A program made the translations under genes and the position numbers. From contig QUOL01000008.1 in the NCBI GenBank assembly GCA_009761415.1, forward strand, positions 248,001 to 312,000: a DNA stretch of 64,000 nt, in the 5' to 3' direction. Of the stretch, positions 46,855 to 58,267 are shown one piece after another. The notes under the pieces were generated by a model. The model was not told the origin of the DNA. It did no database searches and saw only the letters and a list, made by a program, of their open reading frames with translations. The stretch's first letter is position 1. Each line of letters begins with the position of its first letter. The DNA comes from Sarcomyxa edulis (lineage: Eukaryota; Basidiomycota; Agaricomycetes; Agaricales; Mycenaceae).

Positions 46855-49800
46855 ATGTCTTCTCAAACTCAAAATACGAACGCAGAGCTCGGACCCAAAT
46901 ATAAACGCAAACGGTCGTCATCTCCTGCAGAAACAAGTAAACGACAACGCTTCTCGGATCTATTCAGCGACGATGAGCACAGGGCACAAGACAAGACAGT
47001 TTTAGAGTGGTTGGAGGTGATGGCCCTACCTATACCTTTGGTCGGCGATCTACCGAGGTTCGCCTCCTACAATATCGTATTCACAGTGGTCCTTGTTGCA
47101 CAAGAGGCGAATCCCTTGGTGCCACTCACGAGAGGACCCAAAGTCCTCAACAGCATGCTCTCAAATGAAGACTCCCTCGAAGTTATCAAAAGATGTTACA
47201 GATCTAAATCCTTTAAGGAGATACGCAATCATCGTACGTTAGTGTTTTACACGATTCATTCCGATAGTCCTAATTATTCCCGATTCCAGCTGACGTTCGA
47301 GATGTTGACAAGGTCATTGACCGTCAAACTATTTGTATGTTATATCACCCTGTTTTTACCCGAGTTACTCATTTTTGCACCTCGACAGTCCCGAAACAGA
47401 GCTTGGATGGGCAAGGAGGTTAGCAAATCTTTCCTCTGTTTGTGTGGCACAACTTAACAGCGAACCTTCAGCCACCGTGAAGTCATGGTCTCGAAAGTAT
47501 ATTGGCAACACTCCAAATATATTTCTGCAGCTGTTGCGACAACACGTGAAGGAAGGTCAGGACCGCATCCCCCGGCCATATTCTCGATCTATCAATATCC
47601 CACAATCGTCCGGAACGGGTAAATCGCGCTTACTAGACGAACTGGCAAAGATGATTCTCGTAATTCCCGTAAACTTGCGCCCTGATGAACAAGACGGTAG
47701 GTTGAATGATTTGTGGCTCCCCGTGCTCTATATCTGATATCTTGGCTACAGGATTTCCAGCCCCGGATAGAAATCTCCGTGATTGCATAAGGAAAGCTGC
47801 CGTCATTGATGGTTCTGGTTCAGAAACACTTCAGGAGAGAATCGACAACGCTCAGGTTTTCATCCAGATTCTACTCGCTGCCCTATTCGAGACGACTAGC
47901 GATACTCTGCTAAACATCGATAAAATCTTGAGGGGCTTTCTAGGCGACTCATGCGACCTACCTTCGGAGATCCATGGGAAGTTTCGTCTCTTGATGACTT
48001 ACGGTCAAGGTTATGAAAGTCAAGGAGCCCCTCGTACAGCGTTTTATGATAGAGTAATTGCGCGCACAAACCAAGTTCATTCGCTCGTATGCACAAGTGT
48101 CTCTGTTATTGATCATTCATCACAGCTCTCGAAATGTGCGACACCGTCGAATGAGACAAAGCAAGGAGAAGAGAAGAAGACGCAGGAGATAGGCAGCTCA
48201 ACGAAAGCAAAATCAAAAGCAACGGCGAACGAGCAAGGTGACACACACATTCCCTTTCCTTGCGCAGACAGCTTAACAAGTCTTCGTCGGACCAGGCGAA
48301 CTGCTCAAGTCACCAACACGACGAGTAACTGTTACAGATTCAGAGAAAGGTGATACATGCATGTTGTCTTTCCTCATGCAGACGGCTCATAATGATAACT
48401 TCAGACAAAGAGATTAGTCTCACAAACGAAGCCATCATACTGGAGAAAACAATTATAGCCAAGTCATCGCGCCTTCTCACTCATAAAGAAAGGAAGCTCT
48501 TGGGGATTCTCTCGTTTGATGAAGCGCACTCTCGTGGCACAGAAGAGTCAATAATATTCCTCGCGGTGCGGAAGGCACTACGAGTTATCGTGGATAGAGC
48601 TTTTTTCACCACATTTCTGACAACCACGGGGAAAATAAAGGAGTTCAATCGTCCTGCAAGCGAAGAAAGTTCGCTCCGATTGGTCGATCGATCTTTCAAG
48701 GTGTTTCCGCCTTTCACAGAGCTCGGATTTGATCAGCTGGCTCCGAAGGTAGACTTGGGACCATTGCGGATTCGAGATGTCGCGCGAATTCTGTTTATGG
48801 CCAGGTTTGGCCGTCCGCTGTGAGTGGCCCCTTATTGTTCCATCCCCGTGATTGGTGCTACTGACACTACTTTACTTCAATAGGTTTGCTACTCGGTTGG
48901 AGGAGGCGCAAGGATCGTACACCTGGATAGACATTCTTGAATTCGCGGCTTGCAAACTGATGGGGGTGCCTAGTTTGAAACACTTCAGGACGTTCACACG
49001 CAACCAAATAATTGGTAAGTGATGGCTCGCACCTGACAAATATTCGATACTGACAATCCCTCTCTTTTCTTCCAGCCTGCATGATCATCCGTTTGGGTAT
49101 CCGGTTCAGCCGTCAGCGTGTGGCTACGGACCTCGAAATGCAACAAATCGAGAGCCACCTGCGTATGTGCATACACATAGACGAGAATCTCGAATCTATA
49201 GTGTCAGATGCTCCATCCGAGCCTCTCCTTGCAGAAGCTGCTTCCTATATGATGCGGCGATACTCATTCGATCTCCCTCTCGAGTTGCTTCGCGAACTAC
49301 AAGAACCTGGTTTGAGCAAAGGGCCCCGCGGAGAGTTGTCATCTGTAGCTATTCTCACATTGGCGCGTGATGCCTTGTTCAAAGCGGGCAAGATGTACGA
49401 AGACACCTCGTTCTTGGTGACGGATTTCTTCAAGGAACTATTGTGCGAACCTCATTATACTTCCGTCATGGAGTCCATACCTGCGGTTTCTTCGACACTA
49501 CCAACAAAGCCTCCGAAGTCATACGAACGGAAATACCCGAACGACGAGAACGACGACCTCGATGGTCATATGCCTCCGCTTGAGGAAGGCGAACCTGATA
49601 TGCGGACCTTCAAAGAGAGCTTCAAGAAGTCGCGGATGCACTTCAACCACTTCATTACAATCGACGACCCAAAAGCAATCACTCGAGATGTAGTATGGCT
49701 GGCGATGGTTCGCGGCCATGCCATCATATGTGCGATGAATCAAGACGCTATAGATCTTCTCATACCCTTCTCCTATTGGAACAGAGCTCTTGGGAGACAT

Positions 49801-50645
49801 GATGTGTCTGCTATATTCATTCAAGTATGTATTCGATTCGTCCGCCGCGAACCCATTTGTTCTGACTTACATATATTCAGGTGAAGAATGACAAAAGCTA
49901 TACCGGCAAACCAGACGACTACCTGTTTCATCGTATGGATCCGTATCGTATCAAGTTCTTCAAGCAGAACGAAACCTATAAGACCCCTCTCATACGCATG
50001 GTTTTCGCGTTGGCATCGACTACCTCGACAGTTGTTGCCGTGCAGCAGCCTCTAGTACCCCATCATGACACGCGGGAATCGAGAAAATTGTCCAGATTTA
50101 CAACTTACGATGTCTGGTGCGCGGGAACGACCAATGAAGTATTCAGGGTCATCCCCAAAGAGAGCAACGGTGTCTACGCGCAACTACTCCAAATAGAGCG
50201 CGTTTATCCAGAGATTTATGACGCTGCATCGACAGAGGGTCAAGCATATAATAGAAGGATCATGCGTCCCAATACAGCACATGAGCCTGTCCATTTCGCA
50301 TGGGCTTTCACTGATCTTTTGAAGGAAGAAGAAGAAGAAGGGACTGAAGAGGCCTCCGGAAGTGCAGGAGGAGAGAAGGACGGAAAGGAGGCGGAGGAGG
50401 CGGAGGAGGCGGAGAAGGGGGAGAAGGGGAAAAGGGGGGAGAAGGAGAAGAAGGCGAAGAAGGCGAAGAAGGCGAAGGAGAGAAAGGAGGGGAAGGAAAG
50501 GAGGGAGGAGGCGGAGGAGGTGGAGGAGGTGGAGGAGGCGGAGAAGGAGAAGAAGGAGAAGAAGGAGAAGAAGGCGAAGAAGGCGAAGGAGAGAAAGGAG
50601 GGGAAGGAGGAGGGGAAGGGAAAGAGGAAAAGTAGGGAGGAGTAA
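46855..50645 (+). CDS. Full-length CR-like protein K: header, P-loop NTPase, nuclease, Lys/Glu tail
   Basis: Same class as J. ATG 46855 gives KRKRSSSPAETSKRQRFSDL and FSDDEHRAQDKTV; the header ends KRCYRSKSFKEIRNHR. Two small exons follow, the second encoding FPKQSLDGQG. NTPase: ATVKSWSRKY, Walker A SSGTGKSRLLDELAK, FPAPDRNLRD and MTYGQGYESQGAPRTAFYDR. After a Lys/Ser/Thr linker comes Walker B GILSFDEAHS, TTTGKIKEFN and FPPFTELGFDQLAPK. C-terminal domain: IVSDAPSEPLLAEA, RGHAIICAMNQDAIDLL, SAIFIQVKNDKS, HRMDPYRIKFF. The tail (50,320-50,645) is an almost pure Glu/Lys/Ala tract encoded by a GA-rich run, different from J's RG tail. I see no lesion. The C-terminal half looks about 80% identical to J while the header is far less similar. 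Frame choice in the GA-rich tail follows the upstream frame. Confidence 0.85.
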
Positions 50646-51573
50646 GGATAGTCGAACCGCCCTCGTAGTCAATCGCATATCTTTACATCATGCATACACT
50701 TACTGTCGTTTTTATGACAGCTCTCAAGATTTTCGCAGTACGCTACACCGCATTATCTATTGTCTTGAGCTTGTCTTGAGCGCTGTAAAAAACCTACCTT
50801 ATTCTACACACAACTACTGAATTGCAACGCCAGTCATAATTGATTGACAGGAAGTCGAGACGAATCGGAAGATTGTACGCGTATGTAGTGCACGTTATAC
50901 AAACATGTAGAAGTAATTGTTGACAAAAGAGCAACAAGAGATCTTATAGAGTCGTGAAAGTTCGAGTCCAGAGACGACAACCGATAAGACTTCCTCTGAG
51001 CGGCTTCGGCACTAAGAGACTACGTTCGTGAGGGTCAGATCAGTGGAAAGCTTGTTTTGATACGTCGATAAGTTACTCACCTGGTCTAGCCATCTTGGTC
51101 ATCGAGACGACGCGCCACCATATGGTATTCAATCCTGGAATTCTATTCGAGATGCAAAAGAATCCTCTATGCGGATACGTATCCCAGTGTCTCGAGTGAC
51201 CTCCTGAGTCAGAGATAAGAAAAAAGTGAGGAAAAGAGCTGATACAGCGGGCGGAAGGCCCAGGGGAGCGTGCCAATGAGTCCTACCATTGCGATGATTG
51301 GCTCTCGTAGCAGAGCAGACTTTCGGAAGCGTTACCTAGACGCTGGAGTTCGTCCTCCCTCCAAAGACCTTTCTAGTACGGGGATGATGCGTAGCGAGAT
51401 GACTGGACTGTTCGCAGCAGTAGACAGATTTTCCCAGTGGGAACCGAGCAATGACCTCGATCTTGGAGCTATGCGTGCATCTGATGTTAGAATGGAACCA
51501 GCCTCAACTAGCAATACAAATAGATATAGAGTCGTTTATGATACACCTTCCAAAGTGAAGGGGGGGAAAGGGC
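50646..51573. other. Intergenic region after gene K, with a possible small minus-strand gene
   Basis: 50,690-50,830 carries the conserved intergenic unit of the family (CAGTACGCTACA... CTTGAGC... GAATTGCAA). From 51514 a minus-strand frame (MLVEAGSILTSDARIAPRS) runs to an AG/GTAACG donor at about 51334. It can be joined to exons near 51280 and 51200 giving a Pro/Arg-rich product. It lies only 60 bp behind the DNAJC17-like gene and I do not recognise it, so I leave it as a possibility only. Confidence 0.3.
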
Positions 51574-52868
51574 TCACTCCTGTGCTTCTTGCTCTCGTAT
51601 CTCCCGTTCCAGTCTTTCTTTCTCCGCCTGCCTCAGCCGCATCAGAGTCAGAGACTCGTAGTCGATGCCTGTAACTGCCGTGGTCTTTGGTTCCAGAGAA
51701 GGTGACGCGAAGGATGGCTTTCGTAACACACTTGAGCTCAACATCTGGTGACATAGATGAAATAGAAAGAACTTACGAACGACTCCGGGAAAGATGAGAA
51801 TGGAGAAGAGCTGGAGCCTGCCGTCTGACTCTGCTGTGGCAAGCCCGCCTTGATACCACCTGGATACGGTGGAGGCGAGGCGGTAGGAGTCCCCAATTTC
51901 CCCATCTTCTTCAGCCATCCTAGAATCGGTGGTTCCTTACCTTCCGCCCATCCAATTTCAATGCCTTCCAATCCTCGTTCTGCTCTACCGCTAGCGCACA
52001 CTGCCGCGAACGCATCCCCGATTTGTTTGAATGGTACCAGCGCAGTGGCATATTTTGGAGGTTTCGTAGGGGCTTTCTTTGGTGGTTTCATAGAAAGAAC
52101 GATCTCTAATGGATCTGTTGGACCGAACGTTGCGAGCAGCGCAGACAAAGATTCGGGAGTAGTGAGTGTCGAATGAGATGATATCAAATACTTTAGACGA
52201 ATGGTAGTGTCGAGTGAGCCTATAAAACCAATGAGCATCACAGCCGATAAGTAGTCAGAAAGAGCACATACCTAGAGACGGAGTATCATCTTCCTTAGCA
52301 TCGGCACTCTCACGAAGCTGCTCTTCTTCGCGTTTCTTGAGCTCCTTCTCCCTATCCTCTCTGAGTTTCCTCCCTTCCTCCTTGATCTTCTCCGTCTCTC
52401 TCCATCGGTCTACCTCTTCCTTCTGCTTTTCCATCCTCGCCTTCTTGAAGACACGTTCCCTCTCCTCGAGCTCTTCTACCAGTACCTTGCGCTTATTATC
52501 ATAACTGGCAAACCTCTGTTTTCGGGCCTCTTTGACGCGCTGTTTGGCATCGAGTGCGAGTCTTCGCAATGGATCGAGGAGAAGCTCATAGGCTTGGTTT
52601 AATTCGTGGAATTTCCGGGCTACGCAAGAAAGACAAGTTAGACAATGATTGGGCTGCTATGGATAGACTTTACCAGCATCAGGATTGTTTCTGTTCTAGA
52701 AAAGCGTATCAGAGAAGAAAATATATACCTAGGAATAATTTCACTGACTCTATCAGGATGGACTTTCAAGGAGCGTTGGCGGTAAGCCGTTCGGATCTCC
52801 TGCTCTGTAGCTTCAAGTTTGACATCGAGGAGTTCGTATGGATTTTGTTCGTCCTCAGCGCTGGACAT
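51574..52868 (-). CDS. DNAJC17-like J-domain protein with RRM-like region
   Basis: Probable spliceosome-associated Hsp40 (DNAJC17/Cwf23 group). ATG 52868 gives MSSAEDEQNPYELLDVK, then a J domain with the HPD tripeptide at SLKVHPDR. Two short introns interrupt the J domain, after which ARKFHELNQAYELLLDPLRR completes it. A long charged coiled coil follows (RKVLVEELEERERVF ... REDREKELKKREEEQ). Next is a beta-alpha region beginning IRLKYLISS and including GPTDPLEIVLSMKP, matching the RRM of this family. The C-terminus ends LRQAEKERLEREIREQEAQE. Three to five introns, all in frame. The upstream in-frame ATG at 53015 is not used, because it lies in Arg/Gln-rich leader sequence and the family starts near the J domain. 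Confidence 0.9.
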
Positions 52869-53067
52869 CGAGAAAATCCAAGGCCCTTGTAGATACTCGG
52901 CACGTTGGTCTCGGTCGTTGGCAAGTCGTTGGCGAGGTCGTCTAGCAGCCGGTAAAGCAGTGCTGTGCTGTTGGCTCAGTGGCCTTTGCACAACACAATT
53001 CCGAATTTCGATCATTTACCGATTTTTCTTCTCGACATCCTACCTCGTTTCTACAGTTTCTCCTCAA

Positions 53068-53641
53068 ATGGCAGATGCGGTCCCAAAGATAAAAATTGCA
53101 AGCGACCAACTTGACGAACTGGATATACAGAACTCATAGTGTGACTTATAGATGAAAGGAGCGGAGCCAGACCTCTCCGCTGCAACTTTCCAAATACACG
53201 ACGAATCACATACCATTGGGAACGCACTACGATGGATGCTAATGAAAAAGTACGCAGTGCCCACCTCTGAAATTTTCCTCACTCGCCTGATAATCTTTTC
53301 TGTAGCCCAAAGGTCGAATTTTGTGGATATAGGTGAGTAAACACGGAATATGGTACTTCACGCACTGACCATAACTCCAAGTGTTCCCCATCCATCCGAA
53401 AACCATATCCAAATTCGAATTCAGATGTATGGTATGTCGATCGAAAAACTCTCAATGATTGAATATACGCTACGCACTGCTTACGTCGCGACTTCCCACT
53501 CGTCTCACAGACAACCTCTCGTCTTTGACTGCCCTTCTGACCGCTCTATCCGACCTGGATACACTCTGCGAAACTATTGGGGACGCGTACAACACAAGTT
53601 TGACACAAGATAAGTATGAGCGCTGGAAGGAGACCAGCTAA
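53068..53641 (+). CDS. RPC19: RNA polymerase I and III subunit AC19 (Rpc19/RPAC2)
   Basis: Shared small subunit of RNA polymerases I and III, homologous to RPB11; it dimerises with AC40. Exon 1 (ATG 53068) encodes MADAVPKIKI. The next exon gives PDLSAATFQIHDE and SHTIGNALRWMLM. Later exons give NPKVEFCGYSVPHPSEN, IQIRIQMYDNLSSL and a C-terminal helix ending KYERWKETS at 53641. About 120 residues, normal for the family. The first junction needs a GC-AG intron at 53098-53151 (donor GCAAGC, 54 nt). A GT intron does not keep the frame, and the family expects KIKI followed closely by xxGAxPDLSA. If unspliced, translation could start at the internal ATG 53152. Divergent from the DNAJC17-like gene with about 200 bp between starts. 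Confidence 0.93.
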
Positions 53642-53961
53642 ATGGCTTGGAAGGAACTAGATTTCTCTACGCTGCGTATTTCTTGTACTTGACCTCCGAG
53701 TCTTGATAGTGCATCAACTTGGTTCTCAGCATTCGATGGCAGGGTCCGTGAGAACCTAATCAATTTCAGGAAAATGATGGTGATGGCTCCCCGCATATTA
53801 CATACGTGGGGTGCACTGCATGTCGTGTCTGATTCACAAAGTGCCCTCCAACGACGACGGCAATGTCAAGGCAACTCTGGCGGTGTTAGACGTTCCTTTT
53901 TTCCACTCTGCACTCCTTCGACTCTCTGCATCTATACATATAAATTGACCGAGTTATCATC

Positions 53962-55308
53962 ATGGTTGGCCTCACTCGCCGACACAAAACACTCCTACTT
54001 CCGGCTATCCTCCTCATCGTGCTCACTGTGTTCGTCGTCGGTCAGGACCGATACCGCTATCAACTCCAAAATACCCTCTCATACGTCACAAGGCCACTCT
54101 GGGACAAGGCAGACGGTCCAACCGAGATTGTGCCGCATTATCACGCTGATGGTCTGCAGATTGACGCGAGCGTGTGTCGTTTACATGACGGTTGGACGCA
54201 GCGAGACCAGGGTGTTGTGGTTCTCGATGCCGTTCTGATGAGCAGTGAATTAGATCTGTTAGAGATCAGGATGAACGAATTGAACGGTGTCGTGGACCAT
54301 TTCTTCATCATCGAGTCCAACGCTACGTTTACGGGTCTGCCCAAAGAGACTTATTTTGCGTCTAATCGAGAGCGCTTTGCGAGGTTTGAGGATAAAATTG
54401 TCTACCGGTAGTAAGTTCGCCCTTTCGTCTTTGTACGTCTAGAGAGTCTGATACTCTTCAGTTTGCCGGGATATCCTTTGCAGGACTACGAGATTGCATT
54501 CGATGTTGAAGGGAAAACACGCGCAGCCATGACAGATCTACTGAACGAGCACATTGCGGGCTACAGCACGAACACCCAAGTGCTCGTTATAATGTCGGAC
54601 ATTGACGAGATTCCTGCGAGTCATACCATTGCTCTGCTAAGAGCTTGTGACTTCGGACAGTCTATGCACCTTCAACTCCGCAATTACCTCTACAGGTACG
54701 TATACTGCTCTGCCATATCTACCCCAACATGAGATTGACAGTAGCCATCTTTTCACCTTTCGCGAATAGCTTCGAGTGGTATATTGGGCTTAACAGCTGG
54801 AGAGCGAGCGTCCACCTGTGGACCGAAACTAGTTATTACCGGCACTCCAAGAGTGGGGAGTGTATGCTTGCGGATGCTGGCTGGCACTGCAGCTATTGCT
54901 TCCGGACCATACCAGAATATGTCATAAAAATGCAGGGATTCTCCCATTCTGATCGCATTGGGGGCCGTTTCGAGCTCTTGGGCGAAAAGAGGATTCAAGA
55001 TACGATTTGTCGAGGGAAAGACATCTTCGGGATGCTCCCAGAAGCCTACAGCGTGAGTCAACGTCGTTAGTTCCCGTTACGCATGATTGATGCTCATGGA
55101 ACATTGAAGTACTTGGATTTGTTCTCACAAATGAGTCTTGAACCGTATGTCGTGCTTTTCTTGCCCTTTCATTGACTGTGGGTCATAAAACTCATATGTG
55201 TGGTTCAGATTGACATCCGCGGTCGGCCTCCCCCTTTATCTGATAAAAAACGCAGACCGATTCAAATTCTTATTACCCGGTGGTTGTCTTCGAGATCCAC
55301 CAGCCTGA
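53962..55308 (+). CDS. GT17 glycosyltransferase (MGAT3-like N-acetylglucosaminyltransferase)
   Basis: Type II Golgi-type glycosyltransferase of family GT17 (beta-1,4-mannosyl-glycoprotein beta-1,4-GlcNAc-transferase homologue). ATG 53962 gives a short cytoplasmic Arg/His patch (RRHK) and one membrane anchor ([16 protein letters not shown]). The catalytic part has the family landmarks [37 protein letters not shown], the acidic motif MSDIDEIPA (a DxD-like metal site), [20 protein letters not shown] and [14 protein letters not shown]. Introns after exons ending YRY, LYS, EAYS and SLEP keep the frame. The stop is at 55306-55308 after [12 protein letters not shown]. Convergent with the P450 gene. 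In fungi the natural acceptor is uncertain. Confidence 0.92.
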
Positions 55309-55492
55309 GGCATACACAGATCCTCGAGCCCAGACTACCCACATACCCTTCTACAATGCTCCATACCCACTAAATCAATGTGTAAATCAGCATACCCGGA
55401 TAGATGTATCATTTTCTATTTGCCATATACACACAACTAATGATAAGGAGGATCCAAGTCTTCCGTGTACATGTATCACTCGAACATCCATA

Positions 55493-57831
55493 TCATTCTC
55501 GCAGTCGCAACCGCACACGCGCGTTCGTGGGTGTAATCGTCACTCCTGGCTTCCAATGTAGAAGGGTCTTTTTCTGCTCTTCCAACGGTTTCGATCTGAG
55601 GTCATCTGGAACGAGGATCTCGTACCGCCTGACTAGAGCGGCTAAGATGCACACGCTTTCAGTGACTGCGAAACGTTGGCCGATGCAGCTCCTTGCGCCT
55701 GCTGAAAAGGCTAAGACTGGGGGTTAAGGATATGTCAAAGGACAAAGAGACATCGATGTTTAGTAGGACGAGCTCACATGCATCACGAGGCCATTTATAC
55801 GAGTCAGTATCGATGAATCGCTCCGGCCTGAAGGTCTCAGGATCATCGCCCCAATACATTGCTAAACGTTCCTCTCATCAAAACGAATAGAGATATATGA
55901 TGGGCAATGCTTACGGTTTCTATGTAGCGCGAGGATGTCCATGATAATGATGCTACCTCTGGGAATACGGACGGTGATTTTTTCCGCATTGCGATGGTCT
56001 CCCGAAACAAATCGCCGCGCTGGAAGGGTCGTATCAGATTGAACACACTTTCCTAGTCTGACTACAGGGGTGAAGAGACGGATGGTCTCGTAAAAGACCG
56101 CAGTTGTATACCCCTACAATTGTCGTAAGTCGAATGTAGAACACACTAGATAATTGAACGCTGACCAGTTTCGGGAAGTTTGCCTTGTACGGCTGTCCAG
56201 GTCCAAGTTATAAACGAGCAACAGAAGGTGAAAAAGCCTATTGCTAACCGTCGTTTCTGATGTGGTGGGGGCTCCTACAGGCCAGAGTTCCGAGACCTCT
56301 CGAAACAACCGGTTCTGTATATCTGGATACAACGCCAAGAGGACGATTGCGAATGTTAACGAATGTGCCGAGGTCTCTAGAGCAAGTAGTAAAGATTAGT
56401 AGACTGCTCATACGCTAAAGCGGGAGACTCACCGTGTCCAGCCAGTAGAAAAGTCTAGCAAAAATGCGAGTGAGAGCAGCATACAAGATATGTATGGAAG
56501 CATTTCTTACAAATGTGTTAGACAATAATTCCTCGTCAGTTAGCCGTTTAAGCTCGCCCTCTTGAGCCATATTGGCTTCAACGAGATTCTTGAGAAGTGC
56601 AGCATCCATCATTCCCGCTTTCCCTCCTCCTACCCAAGCCCTCGCCGAGGAAACAACATCCAGCATATGATGCCGAAGCTCCTCAAACGCTTCTCTCGTA
56701 TGTCTCAGAGCTGGAGACACATAAGGGATCTGGATACATCCTGATAGAGGGTATAACCAATTCGGGGTAAGCATTTTGATGAAGAGGCCATCGATAGTGG
56801 CCATCAGGGCAGGTCGAAACGCAAGTTTGTGACCGGGTGGAGGGTCTGTATCAGAATCCTCCATCCAGGATGCTCGGCGGCCAAAGCCTGCCGAAGAGAT
56901 GACGAGAAGAGTTGCCTGCCATGAGTAGATGTTATCGAAGCAGTACCACTTGGCTTGACGGACATCACCTACTTGAACCATGGCCGAAACGACGTCGATA
57001 GTAGGACCGGCTTTGTCTTCATCTATTGTATGTGTCGAGTCAAGCTGATCGAACCATTCATTGACGATACGAATTGTATCAGACCATACGAGTGCGATGT
57101 TCGCCTGGAACGATCTCCATTCATCAAAAACGGACATGCATAGAGAGTAAAGATGCCATACCTCATTGAAAGCAGGCATCGCAACCGCCCGATGTCTTTT
57201 CCAGTCAAGACCTTCAGTACCCACCATGTTTTCCCCGTATATATTGAGAGCCTCGTACTGTAAAGCATAACATGAGATATGGGTCGCTTGTGAGAGGAGG
57301 GCAGGTAAACCAAAAACACATACAGCTTCCACATCCTTGAGAAAAGTCCTCCGGTCCGTGCAAATAATCTTCACCGCATCTGCATCTGCAACCCAGAACA
57401 CGGGCATGGAGTTCCAGAACACGATAGATGAAAGACATGTAGATCCGTATTTCGCATACACTTTTCGTATCTCGTCAAGAAATAGTGCATGATACGTCGA
57501 AACGCGGTCTTACAGGAAAAATCGGCGAAATAATACCCCATTTGACCTCGCAAAGGAAAGACAGGTCCCGATACAAGAGATAAAGAGCGAAATGGATGCA
57601 ACCATAGGAATTCACCGCCTGGGCAGCGGGAGTCCCTGTAGAGATGCGCTTGAGCGGCAGTACTTATATCAACGACGATATTGATATCCAAACAACTCAC
57701 CGAAGAAGCTTCAGAGCGCGTTTGATGGATACATACATCTCCAGGACGTACTTGACAAACCATACGGTCAATACGACCAGAACTGCTTGCAATGGCACTG
57801 GGGTATTCATAGGAATAGGAAAAGAGGACAT
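55493..57831 (-). CDS. Cytochrome P450 monooxygenase
   Basis: ER-anchored haem monooxygenase. The N-terminal anchor reads VPLQAVLVVLTVWFVKYVLE; starts at 57831 or 57810 are possible, and 57882 is less likely. Family landmarks in order: VVGTEGLDWKRHR-type C-helix (GTEGLDWKRHRAVAMPAF), the I-helix FLLAGHETSAH, ExxR as YETIR, the PERF-type meander (FRPERFID) and the haem loop FAFSAGARSCIGQRFA with the cysteine ligand. The C-terminal strand ends PGVTITPTNARVR. More than ten short introns interrupt it. No stop is forced by the splicing I read. Substrate unknown. It is 54 kb from the terpene synthase, so no pathway link is implied. Confidence 0.92.
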
Positions 57832-58267
57832 CCGAGTCGGAGTCGATAGTTCGCTAGCACCAACTTGAATCTCCCACACCACATAATTTTTCCATTCTTG
57901 AATGACATCTACATAGGATGACGGGCGGCTATTACTGTGCCTTTCCCAGACTTCCTAGAGAGGTGCCAGTGAGTAAAAGGAAAGACGCGCCTAGTGACAC
58001 GTCACGCGTTACAATTTACCTGTCGCGATCGGTGATCTCGGCGGAACCGTGACTTTCTTATCGATTATCGATATCTCCTTGTTGATCTTTTGAATTTTTG
58101 TCATGTTTCCAGATGCTTTCGAATGCTCACGCGCACGGGATGCATATGCATATGGGTATCGGAGCTTTATCAGTATCACAATCAGTATCACAATCAGAGG
58201 TTGTCTTCGTTGACCCCCACTTGAACTGTCGACCAAATCCCCCTCGCCGAGTCTTCACTGGCAAGGA
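57832..58267. other. Divergent promoter region
   Basis: Between the P450 (-) and the coiled-coil gene (+). Contains two direct repeats of CAGTATCACAAT at 58170-58195 and an ATCGATAA-type inverted patch near 58060. No gene supported. Confidence 0.5.

Larger units (their letters stand above)
39779..50645. repeat. Inverted duplication: J-H arm mirrored by I-K arm
   Basis: On each side of about 45.1 kb there is first a short header-only copy (H left, I right) and then a full-length copy (J left, K right), transcribed away from the centre. The arms are 5.3 and 5.5 kb long. Protein similarity is high between J and K cores and moderate between H and I. This is an old inverted duplication rather than a recent one. 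Confidence 0.6.

Noticed and set aside
22865..50645. The array as a retrotransposon family
   Set aside because: No reverse transcriptase, integrase or LTRs; introns are retained in all copies, so duplication was at DNA level.
50184..50820. Long Leu-rich (-) and Arg-rich (+) frames over the tail of gene K
   Set aside because: They are shadow frames of the GA-rich low-complexity tract encoding the Glu/Lys tail.
48..57831. Terpene synthase and cytochrome P450 in one window as a biosynthetic cluster
   Set aside because: They are 54 kb apart with housekeeping genes and the effector array between them; no shared regulation is visible.
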